Assembly: GCA_964017195.1 (NCBI GenBank)
Contig: OZ024892.1
Span: forward strand, 7,086,366 to 7,150,365
Source: Siderastrea radians
Taxonomy: Eukaryota > Cnidaria > Anthozoa > Scleractinia > Rhizangiidae
Reading direction: 5' to 3'
DNA length: 64,000 nucleotides
The translations under genes and the position numbers were made by a program. A model generated the notes under the pieces. The model did not search any database. It saw nothing but the letters and a program-made list of their open reading frames with translations, and was not told where the DNA came from. This document shows positions 22,750 to 33,303 of the stretch, one piece after another (position 1 is the first letter of the stretch; the number at the start of each line of letters is the position of its first letter).

Positions 22750-23554
22750 AATAAATACGGCCCTCAAATAAACGTCGCGGGCGTTTTTTATTTAAAATAT
22801 GTGTTGATCTAGCATTTATTAGAGCCTGGTGCCTCTTTTATTCGAGGCCCAGCGTTTAATCGAGAAAATACGGCAATTTCGTGAACCAGACACAAAACTA
22901 AAAATTAAAAATGATAAATTATTTAAAAAAATAATAATAAATATGAGAATCCCGACGTTTGAATGACAAAAGATCTTATTTTAAAATTTCTTATCTATAA
23001 TTTATTGTTTCAAAATGTGAACTTTAACTCAAAATATCAAAACGTGAGACACCGACAGCGGCCTGAATGATTCAACAAACACATTAAGTTCACAACAAAA
23101 ATGGAAGATAAGCTTTTAAAAATGCGGGCATTTTTTTATTTCGTCCTCCTTCAGCAAAAAACAGGTCAAACTGGGATTGTACAGCGTAAGACGCTGGCAC
23201 TGATTTTGCACGTTATCTTGCCCTTATATGGTAAAATGGCACAACAGTGGAATAATTTATGGCGTTATTACTTAGTTGCTGAACAACAAGAAAAACTCAC
23301 GAACAGTAAGCTAATCGATTCCCTATAAATAACAACAACGGACTCGGCTGTGGTTGAGCAGGGGAAACCTTGCATTGACAAACCGTAGCAGCCTCCGGCC
23401 AGCGACAACACTATATATGAGGCTGGTGTAAGAAAGATGACTTTCTTTATTTAACAGCTATGCTTTTGCAATACTGCAATGATTTATAGTTATGCAAATA
23501 AAGGTTTGTTGTAGCTGGTGTGAAAAAAATGTTTTGCATTTGCAAAGGTTAGAT
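22750..23554. other. non-coding stretch upstream of gene copy A
   Basis: AT-rich, with no exon that I can support. A 75-codon frame at 23101-23328 has no recognisable motif. Confidence 0.4.
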
Positions 23555-23802
23555 CTCAAGCTACCTCATTCAATAATTGATAAAGGTGAATTACTTGGTT
23601 ACTGTTGCTAAAATATATCGACAAAGGTCCCTTAATTAAACAAATTTTGAACAGGAAGGCATGCTGAATAATTAAACAAATTTTGAACAGGAAAACATGC
23701 TGAATAATTAATAGGCTACTTTGGAGGAGAAACGTTAACAACGCAATAAAATCTAGGAAAGTAAAACGTGCTTCGAGGTTTTGTCGCCACTTTCAGAAAC
23801 AA
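23555..23802 (+). promoter_or_regulatory. conserved upstream block of gene copy A
   Basis: It matches 31345-31550 upstream of copy C: CAAGCTACCTCATTCAATAA, TGTTGCTAAAATATATCGAC, AACGCAATAAAATCT and GTGCTTCGAGGTTTT. In copy A a segment of about 37 bases (AATTAAACAAATTTTGAACA plus GGAARRCATGCTGAAT) is doubled in tandem at about 23633-23710. It probably contains the promoter and 5' UTR; no canonical TATA box is certain. Confidence 0.5.
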
Positions 23803-24147
23803 ATGGAATTCAAAATTACGTTTCAGTCCCACATAGCCTTAATCATACATGTGTATTTATTTGCGTTTGCCGGTGCTCAAAATTTTAAGAGAGATGATAA
23901 GGGCGTAAGCTTCGCAAAGTTTGTGAAAGCTTCTTTTGTCAAGTTGGACGTGATTAAACTCGCGAGTCAAAAGGTTTCCAGGCTTGGAGACTGTACCTTT
24001 GAATGCATCAACAACAAAGACTGCTACTCGGTGAACTTTGGAGGTATTTTTGACGGAAAGTATTCCTGTGAATTGCTGGGGACGGACAGGTTCAGACGGT
24101 CAAGTCATCTTGTTGCCAGCGAAGAGTTTGATTATTACTATATCAAG
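23803..24147 (+). CDS. copy A exon 1: signal peptide plus Apple/PAN-like domain
   Basis: ATG at 23803 opens a hydrophobic leader (about residues 10-25, ending FAFAGAQ) typical of a signal peptide. It is followed by a domain with cysteines at residues 64, 68, 74 and 89 (GDCTFECINNKDCYSV, then YSCELL). This C-x3-C-x5-C spacing fits the core of Apple/PAN modules, which bind proteins or sugars outside the cell. The exon ends at AAG|GTGAAG in phase 0, and exon 2 begins in phase 0 at 24488. The protein is inferred to be secreted or matrix-associated. Copy C has a near-identical exon but a frameshifted leader. Confidence 0.75.
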
Positions 24148-24487
24148 GTGAAGTTGTGAATTTTTTTCGCTTTTGGAATTATTTCTTGTCATTGCATTAA
24201 CGAAGAAAGTTGTTTTTAAATAGCATAACAGTTATTTGAGATTTTTCTCAAAAATAAAATCCCTGCGTTAACCACAGGTATATTTATTTGTCTTAATCAT
24301 TTCACGCTTTACCTGTTATTTGAAAAGAGGCGATTAACTACTTCACAGTTTGCTTTTGTATAGATAAACTGTCAGCGTTAAGTTCCCTTTTTGGCAACAA
24401 TTAAAAATCATATAACAAAAAAAGTTAGCGTCAGCCATCGAGAATTCAACTAACATGTATATTTGTCTTCTTAATTTCTATTCTTAG

Positions 24488-24602
24488 ACGACATGTATGA
24501 AAAATCCTTGCCAAAACGGAGCTACGTGTTTGCCAATCTACAGTCGGGACGAGTACAAATGTGTGTGTCTTCCAGGATTCACGGGGCAGCACTGTGAAAC
24601 GG
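24488..24602 (+). CDS. copy A exon 2: EGF-like domain
   Basis: The acceptor is TTCTATTCTTAG| and the donor is GG|GTAAGT. The exon is 115 bases, phase 0 in and phase 1 out. It encodes one EGF-like module with six cysteines: [12 protein letters not shown], ten residues, [12 protein letters not shown]. The CxPGFTGxxC ending is diagnostic of EGF repeats in extracellular proteins. Copy C has the same exon (32256-32370) of identical length. It joins exon 1 in frame, and can join exon 3A at 25260 or exon B at 27555, both phase 1. Confidence 0.8.
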
Positions 24603-25259
24603 GTAAGTACGGCAGCAACACATGGGCAGCCTCTTGTATGGTGGTCGTAGCTACTGTGATCAGAACGTCAGATGTGATACGATACTGAAGGCGTGGAAAG
24701 CCTTCGGAGCGAATTGGCCTTTTTCTGTAGCCTTCCCTATTAAATCATCAGCTTCTCTTCAAGACGATATTCTGTGTTACAGACAACCAAACGCGCCGCA
24801 GCTTTCGCTGAGTAACTCAGTGAAGTCTTTTTTGCACTGTTTTCAAGCTATTTAGATTTGATCACGTTAAATTCTTTAAAGTGCCTTTTTATTCCTTTCA
24901 TCAAGATAAAAGCTTACCTTTGAACAGAGTGAGAGATTTAAGACACAGCAATTTAAGACACTGTAAAATATGGCAAAATTTTTGCGTGTTATCTGAAGAT
25001 GAAACTCGAATGTACAATTTAAAGGGTCTCAGCTAGTGGGGGAGTAGACACAACAACATTTATTTGACTTTTAAAATATACCCGGGTATATGTCTGTCCT
25101 TCAGAATATCATCTTCTCCTCGACACTCAACTGATCTCATTTTGAAACAAAAAAAGCTCCGCTGATGAATATCCACGCATATTTTAGCACTAAATAACGA
25201 TTATTATTTGTATAAAGGGCAATTAGTGTAGTACGAGAACTGGTTTCACTTTATGTTAG

Positions 25260-25840
25260 TAAACTGGCACCAGATGAAACCATCTGCCGTTTGTTTTGGA
25301 GCCAAAGGAGACTCCTTTGGAACCTTGGCAACTCCGACTTCTGGTGATGTGATCACCTTCAAGCTGATCTATCCGAGTGGGTACGTGGAGTGTGCCGCCG
25401 AATATCAATCCTTCTGGGGCTGCAATGTTGCAGTGCTCCCTACAGAATACAAGATAACCTACATAACTGATTCCCAGAAGAAAAGCCTTCTTCCAAAAGA
25501 TGAGTTTTTGAAGGATCCCTTATCCAGCGACTGCAAGATGCAAACCGGTATTACACCCTGCCAGGGCACACCCCCGACTCAGCCGAACTGCTGTTTGATA
25601 ATTTCTTCATTCCTTTGTCTGTATCAGCTGGACAGCAATTCCAGTTATGGTTCGCAGAGGACTTCACCAATTGTCTTGAAAGCGACAACGCTGGTCTATG
25701 GCTTGTTCGTCTTAGCGGGCAGTCTGGCAAATACAATCTTTTTCCTCGGAAAAGTTTTATGGATAGTTTTTCGTCATCATTCAATAACGCAAAAACTGCC
25801 TTCATTAGTTTGTAGCTCGCTGCTGTTTGCAGTTTTGTAA
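25260..25840 (+). CDS. copy A terminal exon, altered by two compensating frameshifts
   Basis: The acceptor TTATGTTAG| starts a phase-1 exon whose first part (VNWHQMKPSAVCFGAKGDSF, later SGYVECA, FWGC and YITDSQKK) matches exon B closely. Against B, copy A has a net five-base gain near 25540-25555 and a 17-base loss near 25697. Between the two, about 47 residues are read in a different frame. The frame is then restored at VYGLFV, but B's TAA stop has become TTA, so the frame runs on to 25840. The downstream 3' sequence is still homologous to B. It is probably a decaying terminal exon, though the whole frame remains open. Confidence 0.55.
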
Positions 25841-26300
25841 GACTGGTGACTGTTGGGAAGAGCTAAAAGATGGGAAGTCATAATTTCAAATTGACGTCAC
25901 ACAATTTCAAGAAGCTGCATGATTGAATGAAAGAAAAAGCGTGCGAAATTTCCCCGCCTTTTTATTGGTGAAAGACACTTATTGAATGTCGTTTTGTATA
26001 CATAGAAAAACTATGACAGCTCAACACCGTTCTGTATTGCATGCTATTTTTTTTTACAACTGCAATTGGTTTCACTGTTGGATTATTGCATATTACATAA
26101 AAGTATAAGCGTTGAGGTGATGGTAATTCAGCAATCTTTGAAAGAAAGAGAACGCGAATTTTTTTCAAATTCGTTTGAAATGTAAGATCGTGCTTCATAT
26201 CATTCCACAAATCACCCGTTTGATCCTAAAATAAACCACATGTATAGTTCAGAATTGAACTTGTTATCTACAAAGCTGAAGAAAATTCTTAGGCGTTACC
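25841..26300 (+). other. 3' flank of copy A with AATAAA
   Basis: Homologous to the sequence after exon B (28070-28610) and to 7795-8040. An AATAAA at 26230-26235, in the shared phrase GATCCTAAAATAAAC, is a plausible poly(A) signal about 390 bases after the stop. Confidence 0.45.
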
Positions 26301-26643
26301 ACTAATGTCTCATGTTTTAGTCTCTCAGATCGTAGGCAAGGCGAGAATTAGAAATTAAAGTGTACCAAAAAACAAGAAGCTCAAGATCTGAAGAGAAAGG
26401 GAGCGCCCCCCTCTCTACCCCGCCCCCTCCCATCCCCTCCAACTCCACGCCTATAATTATCGCGCTTTGCTCTTCATACTATCTTGGAACAGGCTAACTT
26501 CATTTTGAATGACTTTCCTTAGTCCGCGGAATAGGTTAATACGATAAACTATAACTTATTATTTTCTTAATCCTTGTTTACATTTTCCATCAGTGGATGC
26601 TGTAAGCACTGACTATGAAATCACACTTTGCTTCACGGGTTAA
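26301..26643. other. non-coding, C-rich patch, shared with 28620-28860
   Basis: No gene. The stretch with CTCTCAGATCGTAGG, GGCGAGAATTAGAAA, a run of CCCC tracts, and TATCTTGGAACAGG matches 28635-28860, i.e. more of the A/B duplicated flank. Confidence 0.45.
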
Positions 26644-26961
26644 AGGCGCTGTTACACTAAAGTAGGCAATATTTTTGCAACTTGTCTCGCAATTTTGTTT
26701 TGATACAAGTTGCAGGAAGAATTGCCCAGTGTAACATACCCTGAAATGAACATGTCTCGCAACTTTTTTGGTGCCGAAATCGTTGCAAGAAGTAGAACTC
26801 GGTTCTACTTTTGGTAACGATCCTCGCAACGCTGCAACGAATTTTTTCCAACGTTGCATAGAGGTGTTACACCAGGCAACGTTGAGTGCAACTTGTCTCG
26901 CAACGGCGCAACAAAATTGCGGGACAAGTTGCAAGAAAAATTGCCCAGTGTAACAGCGCCC
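26644..26961. mobile_element. 318-bp MITE, TAA target duplication
   Basis: The left end AGGCGCTGTTACACT and the right end (complement GGGCGCTGTTACACT) are inverted, with TAA on both sides (26641-26643 and 26962-26964). Internal GCAACTTGTCTCGCAAC motifs repeat in both orientations. It is non-coding; the 3-bp TAA duplication fits Harbinger-type elements. The duplicate flank after exon B lacks it. Confidence 0.75.
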
Positions 26962-27554
26962 TAAGTAAAGACTGGAATCACCTGAATTAACGCCATTAAC
27001 TAATTAAACGTTCTTTAAAGCAGTATGCTGTACAAGGTGGTTCTTGCTTTTGAGTCTGTGGATGAAATCCTGTGGTGTGACCATTCAAATGAAACCTCTT
27101 CATCAGTACTTTCACATGGTACTATTTTTATTTAAGCATTTTACAAAACGAAATTTGGGATTCGTCTTGATTTTATATTTTAGGCACTCTTGGGAGTGCC
27201 GGAAAGAGTTAAAGTGCAATTGAATTCTTTTTAACAAACTACAGGTTTACGTTGAAACGGAGTAAGAGCTCAACTTAAGACATTGTAAATAGTGTAACAT
27301 TTACTGTGCAGCCATTTTGCGTCCTATGAGAAGATGAATTCCAAATGTCCAAAATAAGATATAAATAACATTTATATCTGTCCTGCAGGACATCATCTTT
27401 TTGTCGAAGTTCACAGTTTTCCTTGAGCTTCGCACGCGGTAAACAAACAAAGTCCGTGGATAAATGTCCATGGATATTATCGCACCAAATAAGATTCATT
27501 ATTTATATATTGGGCGATTTGTGTAGTAAGCGATCTGGTTTCACTTTATTTTAG

Positions 27555-28024
27555 TAAACTGGATCCACATGACACCATCTACCGTTTGTTTTGGAGCCAT
27601 GGGAGACTCCTTTGGAACATTCACAACTCCGACCTCCGGTCACGTGATCACCTTCAAACTCATCTATCAGAGTGGGTATGTTGAGTGCGCCGGTGGATAT
27701 CAATCCCTCTGGGGATGCAACCACCCGGTGATCCCTACAGGATACAGAATGGGAACCTACATCACTGACTCCCAGAAAAACCGCCTTCTTCCTGAAGACG
27801 AGTCTTTGAACGATCCCTTAGCTAGCGACTGCCCGTATCTGTACTACAACCTGGCAGGGATCAGCCCTGACTCCACTGAGCTGCTGTTTGATAACTTCTC
27901 CATCCCTTTGTCTGCTTCAGCTGGACAGCAATTCCAGTTATGGTTCGTAGAGGACTTAACCAACTGTCGTGAAAGCAACAACGCTGGGCAAACATGTGCC
28001 GAGGTGTATGGCTTGTTCGTCTAA
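27555..28024 (+). CDS. exon B: intact terminal exon of the Apple/PAN-EGF family
   Basis: The acceptor CTTTATTTTAG| starts a phase-1 exon of 156 codons ending in TAA. It encodes a cysteine-containing, beta-rich looking extracellular domain: VCFGAMGDSFGTFTTPTSG, then SGYVECAGGYQSLWGC, a YITDSQKNRLLPEDE segment, then AGQQFQLWFVEDLTNC and QTCAEVYGLFV at the end. I recall similar C-terminal domains in cnidarian secreted proteins but know no family name. No exon 1 or 2 precedes it between copy A and this point. It may be an alternative last exon for copy A, whose exon 2 has the matching phase, or the remnant of a truncated duplicate. Confidence 0.65.
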
Positions 28025-28620
28025 GCAGGGAGTTTGGCAAATATAATTTTTGCTCTCTTTTAGTAGAGCTTTTCACTAATCCAAAAGCTGTCTTCATTAG
28101 TTTGTAGTTCGATGTTGTTTGCAGTTTTCTAAGTTTCTTGGTGATCATGATGAGCAGGGACAAACAATTGGGGGACACAATTTCAATTTAACCTCACACA
28201 ATTTCGAGAATTTATTGACTGAAACAGAAAGTGCGTAAAATCTCCCCGCCCCTCACTTACTGAATGTCGCTCAGTATACAAAGAAAAATTATGCCTGGTC
28301 AATACCGTTATGTATTTCTGTATTACTACAAATGCAGCTGGTTTTACTGTTACGGCATGTTACTATTACAGCATGTTACAGCATGTTAACATTTTACTGT
28401 TGCTGGTTTTACAGCATGAGCCTTTAGATTATGGCAATTCAGCAGTTTTTGAACACAAAAGAGAACGGGAATTTTTTTTTCCAAATTCGTTTGAAATATA
28501 AGGTCGTGTGCTTCATGACATTCCAAAATTCACCCTTTTGATCCTAAAATAAACCTCTTGTATAGTTCAGAATTAAACTTGTTATCTACAAAGCTGAAGC
28601 AAATTCTGTGGCCTTACCAC
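28025..28620 (+). other. 3' flank after exon B with AATAAA
   Basis: Homologous to the copy A flank. An AATAAA at 28548-28553 sits in the same phrase as at 26230. It is the likely 3' UTR. Confidence 0.45.
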
Positions 28621-29590
28621 TAATGTTTCCCGTTCCAGTCTCTCAGATCGTAGGGAAGGCGAGAATTAGAAAGTGTGCACAAAAACAAGACGCTCAAGAT
28701 CTGAAGAGAAACGGAACGCCCTCCTCCCCCCGTCCCCGTGAACCCCTCCCCCTTCCAACTCCACGTCTTTAATTTTCGAGCTTTGCTCTTGCTACTTACT
28801 ATCTTGGAACAGGATAACGTCATTTTGAATGACTTTCCTTAGTCCGCGAAATAGGATACGAAAAACTCTACCTTAGTTTTCGTTGTTTACATTCAATGTA
28901 AAGACGGGTAAGTTAAAGACTGCAATCACCCAGAATTGGGTGTATGGAGACATTATATTAAAAAGTCGTTCAGCAATGTAATTAGAATCACGGAATGTAC
29001 ATAACGTAGAAAGCCAATAATAGGTTCTTCCATGAACTGTGGTGTTTTTTTTTCCAGATTAGAAAAAAACATATGATTGTCAAAAGATCTGCTGATCATC
29101 GCTTATCACAGGGTAGAGCGTAATCACGTGACTTAAACCTAGTATAACATTGTAAATATTAGTACTATATTATTCTTGAAGTCATTATTCGTAGGTTAAC
29201 ATATGGAGGTCACAGATGGAGAACAACTTTAGGGTACGGTTAAGAAATGACACGAAGCGCGAGTCGGGGATTTTTTTAGTCGGGTGGGTTGGAACAAACA
29301 CGAGGAAAACAGTGTACATGGAAGCTGGAAAGAGCAAAATCTCGCCCGAAGAAGTCACCTCTTCACCAGTAGGCTCACTGCAACGAGCACAGATTGCTAA
29401 TGGAGGGTGGGCGTGTTGCAACATTTAAACTGTAGTCGAAGTGTTACGTTTCACCTTGAGAAGACCTCGAAATGTGTTATTCATTTCAGGGAGCGGCTAA
29501 CATTATGATAGTATTGCTACATCTGTCCAATAGGAGAGAGCGATGGGGGTAATGAGTCCATTGACTTGTATGCATAATATTATACTATTT
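28621..29590. other. non-coding stretch
   Basis: The first part repeats the flank after copy A. The rest shows no supported exon. The overlapping open frames at 29185-29428 on both strands have no recognisable motif. Confidence 0.4.
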
Positions 29591-29604
29591 GAATAATAAT
29601 AACA

Positions 29605-29638
<34 letters not shown>
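29591..29638. repeat. (AAT)n microsatellite
   Basis: About 16 trinucleotide units with small interruptions. It lies next to the 3' end of a LINE fragment and may be that element's tail. Confidence 0.85.
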
Positions 29639-29640
<2 letters not shown>

Positions 29641-29769
29641 GTTTATTCGCAGCATATCCATTTAAATAGAAATGGCTCTTCATCTGTGGAAAAACTAAAA
29701 CGTCAAAACTAGTAATAATGCTAAAGTTTATGTACATGTATAACACATCAAATTTAAGAAAATTTAAGA

Positions 29770-29990
29770 AAAAAGTCTTAACCTATAACAGAGGCATCTT
29801 GATTTCAAATGGTCCTTGCAAAGTTTACAACATTCCGTAAAATCTGTACAACTTGTAATGTTCACTGGTAAGGAATTGAAAATTGCAGAGGCGGCGTCTT
29901 GAAAAGTTCCCGATATAAGCGGGCGAGGTTCATTGTGGGTTTTATAACTTCCAAGTTTAGATGTGATGGGCAACAAGGGTTATACATTGG
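29770..29990 (-). mobile_element. LINE C-terminal fragment
   Basis: The minus-strand frame holds KTHNEPRPLISGTFQDAASA, then IFNSLPVNI, then SCTDFTECCKLCKDHL. This is the usual LINE ORF2 ending: a sheet, the W/F-N-S-L-P motif, then a short cysteine-containing helix. The AAT repeat beyond its 3' side fits a LINE tail. Confidence 0.5.
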
Positions 29991-30399
29991 CTTGAATTGA
30001 TTGGACCGAATGAAACAGTTATGTAGAGTACTGGGCCTTTAGTGCGTACTCTGTTATAGCAGTACTACAGTACCCCAACACACTGAATGAAAACCATTTT
30101 TCGAGGCAAGTGAAATATAATACAACTTTAATACTTATTAAGCGACGGATTTGTGGCTTTAAATCGAGGCCTTCCCTAGCGCGCCGTCTGGTACCTACGA
30201 CGAGTGCAAATAGGGCCTCATATTTGCACTCGTCTATCTGTGTCAATTGCACTCTAGGAATTTATGCAAGTGAATTCATTTGCTTTCTGGAATCTACATT
30301 GCATCGGCTGTTTCAGTATCTACCTCGGAGGGAGGAGGGTGAACAATTCTAATTTCAACAATATGTTCGCTTTTAATGAGAGACAAAACCTCTTATAGG

Positions 30400-31260
30400 A
30401 AAAAAATCCTCCAAGCTTCGACAGGATGTGTCTGATCGATTCTAGAAGTCAAGTGGATAGGTATCTAGGCCCGTTTCAAACGTCGTGCTACTGCCGTGCT
30501 AAGCTGGCTCAACTTTAGCAGCACTTTGGCACGATTTGGTTTCAGACGTCGAATTTAATTCAGTCGAATAAACAGCTGTTGCCGAAAACAAGTACACTGA
30601 CCAGTTGTTGTAGAAATAAATCCAATTAAATGTTCGGCACTGCAGTAGCACGACGTTTGAAACGGGCCTAAGAGTCCTTTCTAAGGTCTGTTAGGTAAAC
30701 GAACTGATTTTTACAGGTAATAATAACCAATCAAAGGGGTCTGTGAGTGAAGTCGTGAATGCAGAAGTGGCTTGAATGAGACACGCTGGTTGCCAAAAAA
30801 GAATTGCCTAAGACAACAACGACAACGAAAAATTTTGAAAATTTATGCAGCAGTTTTCTCATTTCGATAAGGGGGTGAAATTAGATCACAACAGAGGATC
30901 CGTGTTTGTTCAAATTGCGAAATCTATAGGGAATATGAAGAATCGGTCACAAATTGATGCAAATTACCAGTAAAAAAAAAAAATTACTTTACCAAAGATT
31001 CCCAGAAACGCTTGAACATTTCCTGGAAAGTCAGCAAGTCGCGTGACCTCTGCAAATATCGGCAAATATCTCTTCGCTTTGACGCAACAGTAGTCTACCC
31101 CGAAGAATTCTCTGAATTCCACTAATTAAGCTGTCAAGTGTTTCTTAGTGCTTCTTCTTTTGATTTATAACTATAAAAGGCTAACTCATATTTCCAAGAG
31201 TGGGAAATTATCGTGTTGAAAATGCACGCGTGTAGAACTTCGCAGCCATTTTGAAACTCT
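30400..31260. repeat. segmental duplicate of 8040-8680
   Basis: See the matching blocks listed for the 8.0-kb copy. This copy differs by the 191-bp element at 30478-30668, an extra segment near 30815-30870, and small changes. It lies immediately upstream of the copy C promoter block. Confidence 0.65.
30478..30668. mobile_element. 191-bp MITE with 26-28-bp perfect inverted ends
   Basis: The ends GGCCCGTTTCAAACGTCGTG and CACGACGTTTGAAACGGGCC are perfect inverses and the match continues for several more bases (CTACTGC/GCAGTAG). TA flanks both sides. The 8.1-kb duplicate has no such element, so it inserted after the duplication. It is non-coding. Confidence 0.8.
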
Positions 31261-31344
31261 CTCCTCCGCAGAGGCCCCTGTTAGTAAGCACCAGTGAAAG
31301 AAAAATACAGGAGCGGGAGCGCTGGAGAGGGAAAACGGGAGATC

Positions 31345-31550
31345 TCAAGCTACCTCATTCAATAATTGATAAGGGTGCATTACTTGGTTATTGTTGCTAA
31401 AATATATCGACAAAAGTCCCCCAATTAAACTAATTTTAAACAGGAAGACATGGACAAGAGACAACGCAATAAAATCTTAAAATTCCACTTTCAAACAGGA
31501 AACAGAAAGTAAAATGTGCTTCGAGGTTTTCTAGCAACTTTCACAAACAA
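31345..31550 (+). promoter_or_regulatory. conserved upstream block of gene copy C
   Basis: Matches the block before copy A at 23555-23802 but has a single copy of the segment doubled there. Likely promoter and 5' UTR. Confidence 0.5.
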
Positions 31551-31900
31551 ATGGAATCCAAAATTAAGTTTCGGCAGTCCTACATAGCCTTAATCATATA
31601 CGTGTGTATTTATTTGCGTTTGCCGGTGCTCAGAGTTTTAAGAGAGATGGTAAGGGCGTAAGCTTCGCGAAGTTTGTGAAAGCTTCTTTTGTCAAGTTGG
31701 ACGTGATTAAATTCGCGAGTCAAAAGGTTTCAAGGCTTGGAGAATGTACCTTTGAATGCATCAACGACAAAGACTGCTACTCGGTAAGCATTGGAGGTAT
31801 TCTCGACGGAAGATATTCCTGTGAATTGCTGGGGACTGACAGGTTCAGACAGTCAAGTCAACTCGTTGCCAGCGAGGAGTTTGACCATTACTTAATCAAG
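31551..31900 (+). pseudogene. copy C exon 1: Apple/PAN-like domain with frameshifted leader
   Basis: The ATG at 31551 corresponds to that of copy A. A net two-base gain near 31600 (CATATACGTGTGTA where A has CATACATGTGTA) puts the leader out of frame with the domain. From 31604 the in-frame part (YLFAFAGAQSFKRDGKG onward, GECTFECINDKDCYSV) is intact and ends at AAG|GTGAGA, phase 0, exactly as in A. No in-frame ATG precedes the domain before a stop at 31565-31567. Either it is a recent pseudogene, or an upstream exon or a sequencing error accounts for the shift. Confidence 0.6.
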
Positions 31901-32255
31901 GTGAGATTGTGAATTTTTTTTTCGCTTTTTGAATTATTTCTTGTCATTGCTTTAACGAAGAAAGTTATTTTTCAACAACATGACAGTTATTTGAGCTTTT
32001 TTTTTTTTCAAAAATAAAATCTCCGCTTTAGCATAGGTATATTTATTCATCTCACTCATTTCACGCTTTCCCTGTAATTTGAAAAGAAGCGATGAACTAC
32101 TTAACAGTTTGCCGTTGTCATTTGGTCAGCGTTGTCCCTTTTGGTATCAATTAAAAAACAGTCACAACAAAAAAAGTCAGTAGCGTTAGCCATCGACAAT
32201 TCAAGTTCATATATATTAATATTTTGTCTTTCTAATTTCTTTCTATTCTTTTCAG

Positions 32256-32370
32256 ACACCGTGTATGAAAACTTCTTGCCAAAACGGAGCTACGTGTTTG
32301 CCAATCTACAGTCGTGATAAGTACAACTGTGTGTGTCTTCCAGGATTCACGGGGCAGAACTGTGAAAGTA
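32256..32370 (+). CDS. copy C exon 2: EGF-like domain
   Basis: 115 bases between TTCTTTTCAG| and |GTATGT, phase 0 in and phase 1 out, as in copy A. It has six cysteines with the [20 protein letters not shown] stretch and a [10 protein letters not shown] end. It is nearly identical to 24488-24602 at the protein level, which suggests a recent duplication or continued constraint. Confidence 0.7.
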
Positions 32371-32802
32371 GTATGTATTGAAAATACTCTGAGTGTGTTA
32401 TTAAAGCTCGCAAGTGCATGCATGAGCTCTTCATATCCGATCGTTCAGCCTTTCGTCAAGCGCTAGCGCATCGTACTCAATAAAGTGCTTTCTCTATTAA
32501 TTTTTCAGTTTTATGTTATCCTTTTATTAAACAAATGTTCAAAACTGCAAATGAAAAACAATCCAAACTCTCTTTTATGTGCGATTTAATCGACAAGACA
32601 CTGAGTGGTCGTGTTCGTTCCTGTGAATTGTTCAAACTTGTTGAGGGCAAACCATAGATTCTGCGACTCTTCTAGCTCCTTCATCTTTAATGGAGCTGGG
32701 TCATCAATATTAATTGTTAAATTAAAAGTCAAAATACAGGTTTGTATTGATGATTGGAAACTCAAAATAACAATGCACTGAAACTATAAATAATGCCTTC
32801 AG

Positions 32803-32901
32803 GTGTGCCTTTAGACACGGATGGTCATATCATAAAACCTATCATAAAACCGGGCAACGAGCAGCGTGACTACGTGATGAAAGAAGCCAAGAAAATGTAA
32901 T
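32803..32901 (+). CDS. candidate short terminal exon of copy C
   Basis: The acceptor GCCTTCAG| gives a phase-1 entry that completes the codon left by exon 2 (A+GT, serine). It then reads 31 codons (VPLDTDGHIIKPIIKPGNEQ and on to KEAKKM) to a TAA at 32899. An AATAAA follows at 32920-32925. The correct phase, the stop and the adjacent poly(A) signal together make it plausible that copy C ends here, without the large domain of exon B. The peptide itself is not recognised. Confidence 0.4.
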
Positions 32902-32925
32902 GTTGTAAAAGAATAACAAATAAAC

Positions 32926-33181
32926 AACGTTGCCAAGTCTTGGATGTGTACGGTATCCTGTTGTTGAGTTATTTCGCGAAACGTTCAATGAAATGTATAA
33001 AGCTCAGTATGGAAACGCCATGCTGGTGTCGCTCAGAGGTGCACCAACATGGCGGCCGAGAGTCGATCAAATATATGGAATTCACCTCTGCTCTTCAAGC
33101 GATTATTTTTCTCTCTTGAACTACTATACATTCACATTAATTTCCCTCCTAATTTTTTAACCGTCCAAACTGCTCTGTTGA
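32926..33181. other. non-coding, contains ACATGGCGGCC motif
   Basis: No exon supported. An ACATGGCGGCCGAG (YY1-like) motif lies at about 33048. It ends at the left border of composite copy 2. Confidence 0.4.
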
Positions 33182-33303
33182 CCTGCACCGTTCCAAAGCG
33201 GCTCTGTGATTGGTCTGCTTTGCTCCGCTTTGAGCATTTCCGTACCGGGTGTACCGAGCCAATCACATCACAGGTTTTCTCGAGGGGAAAACGCTAAGGT
33301 ATA

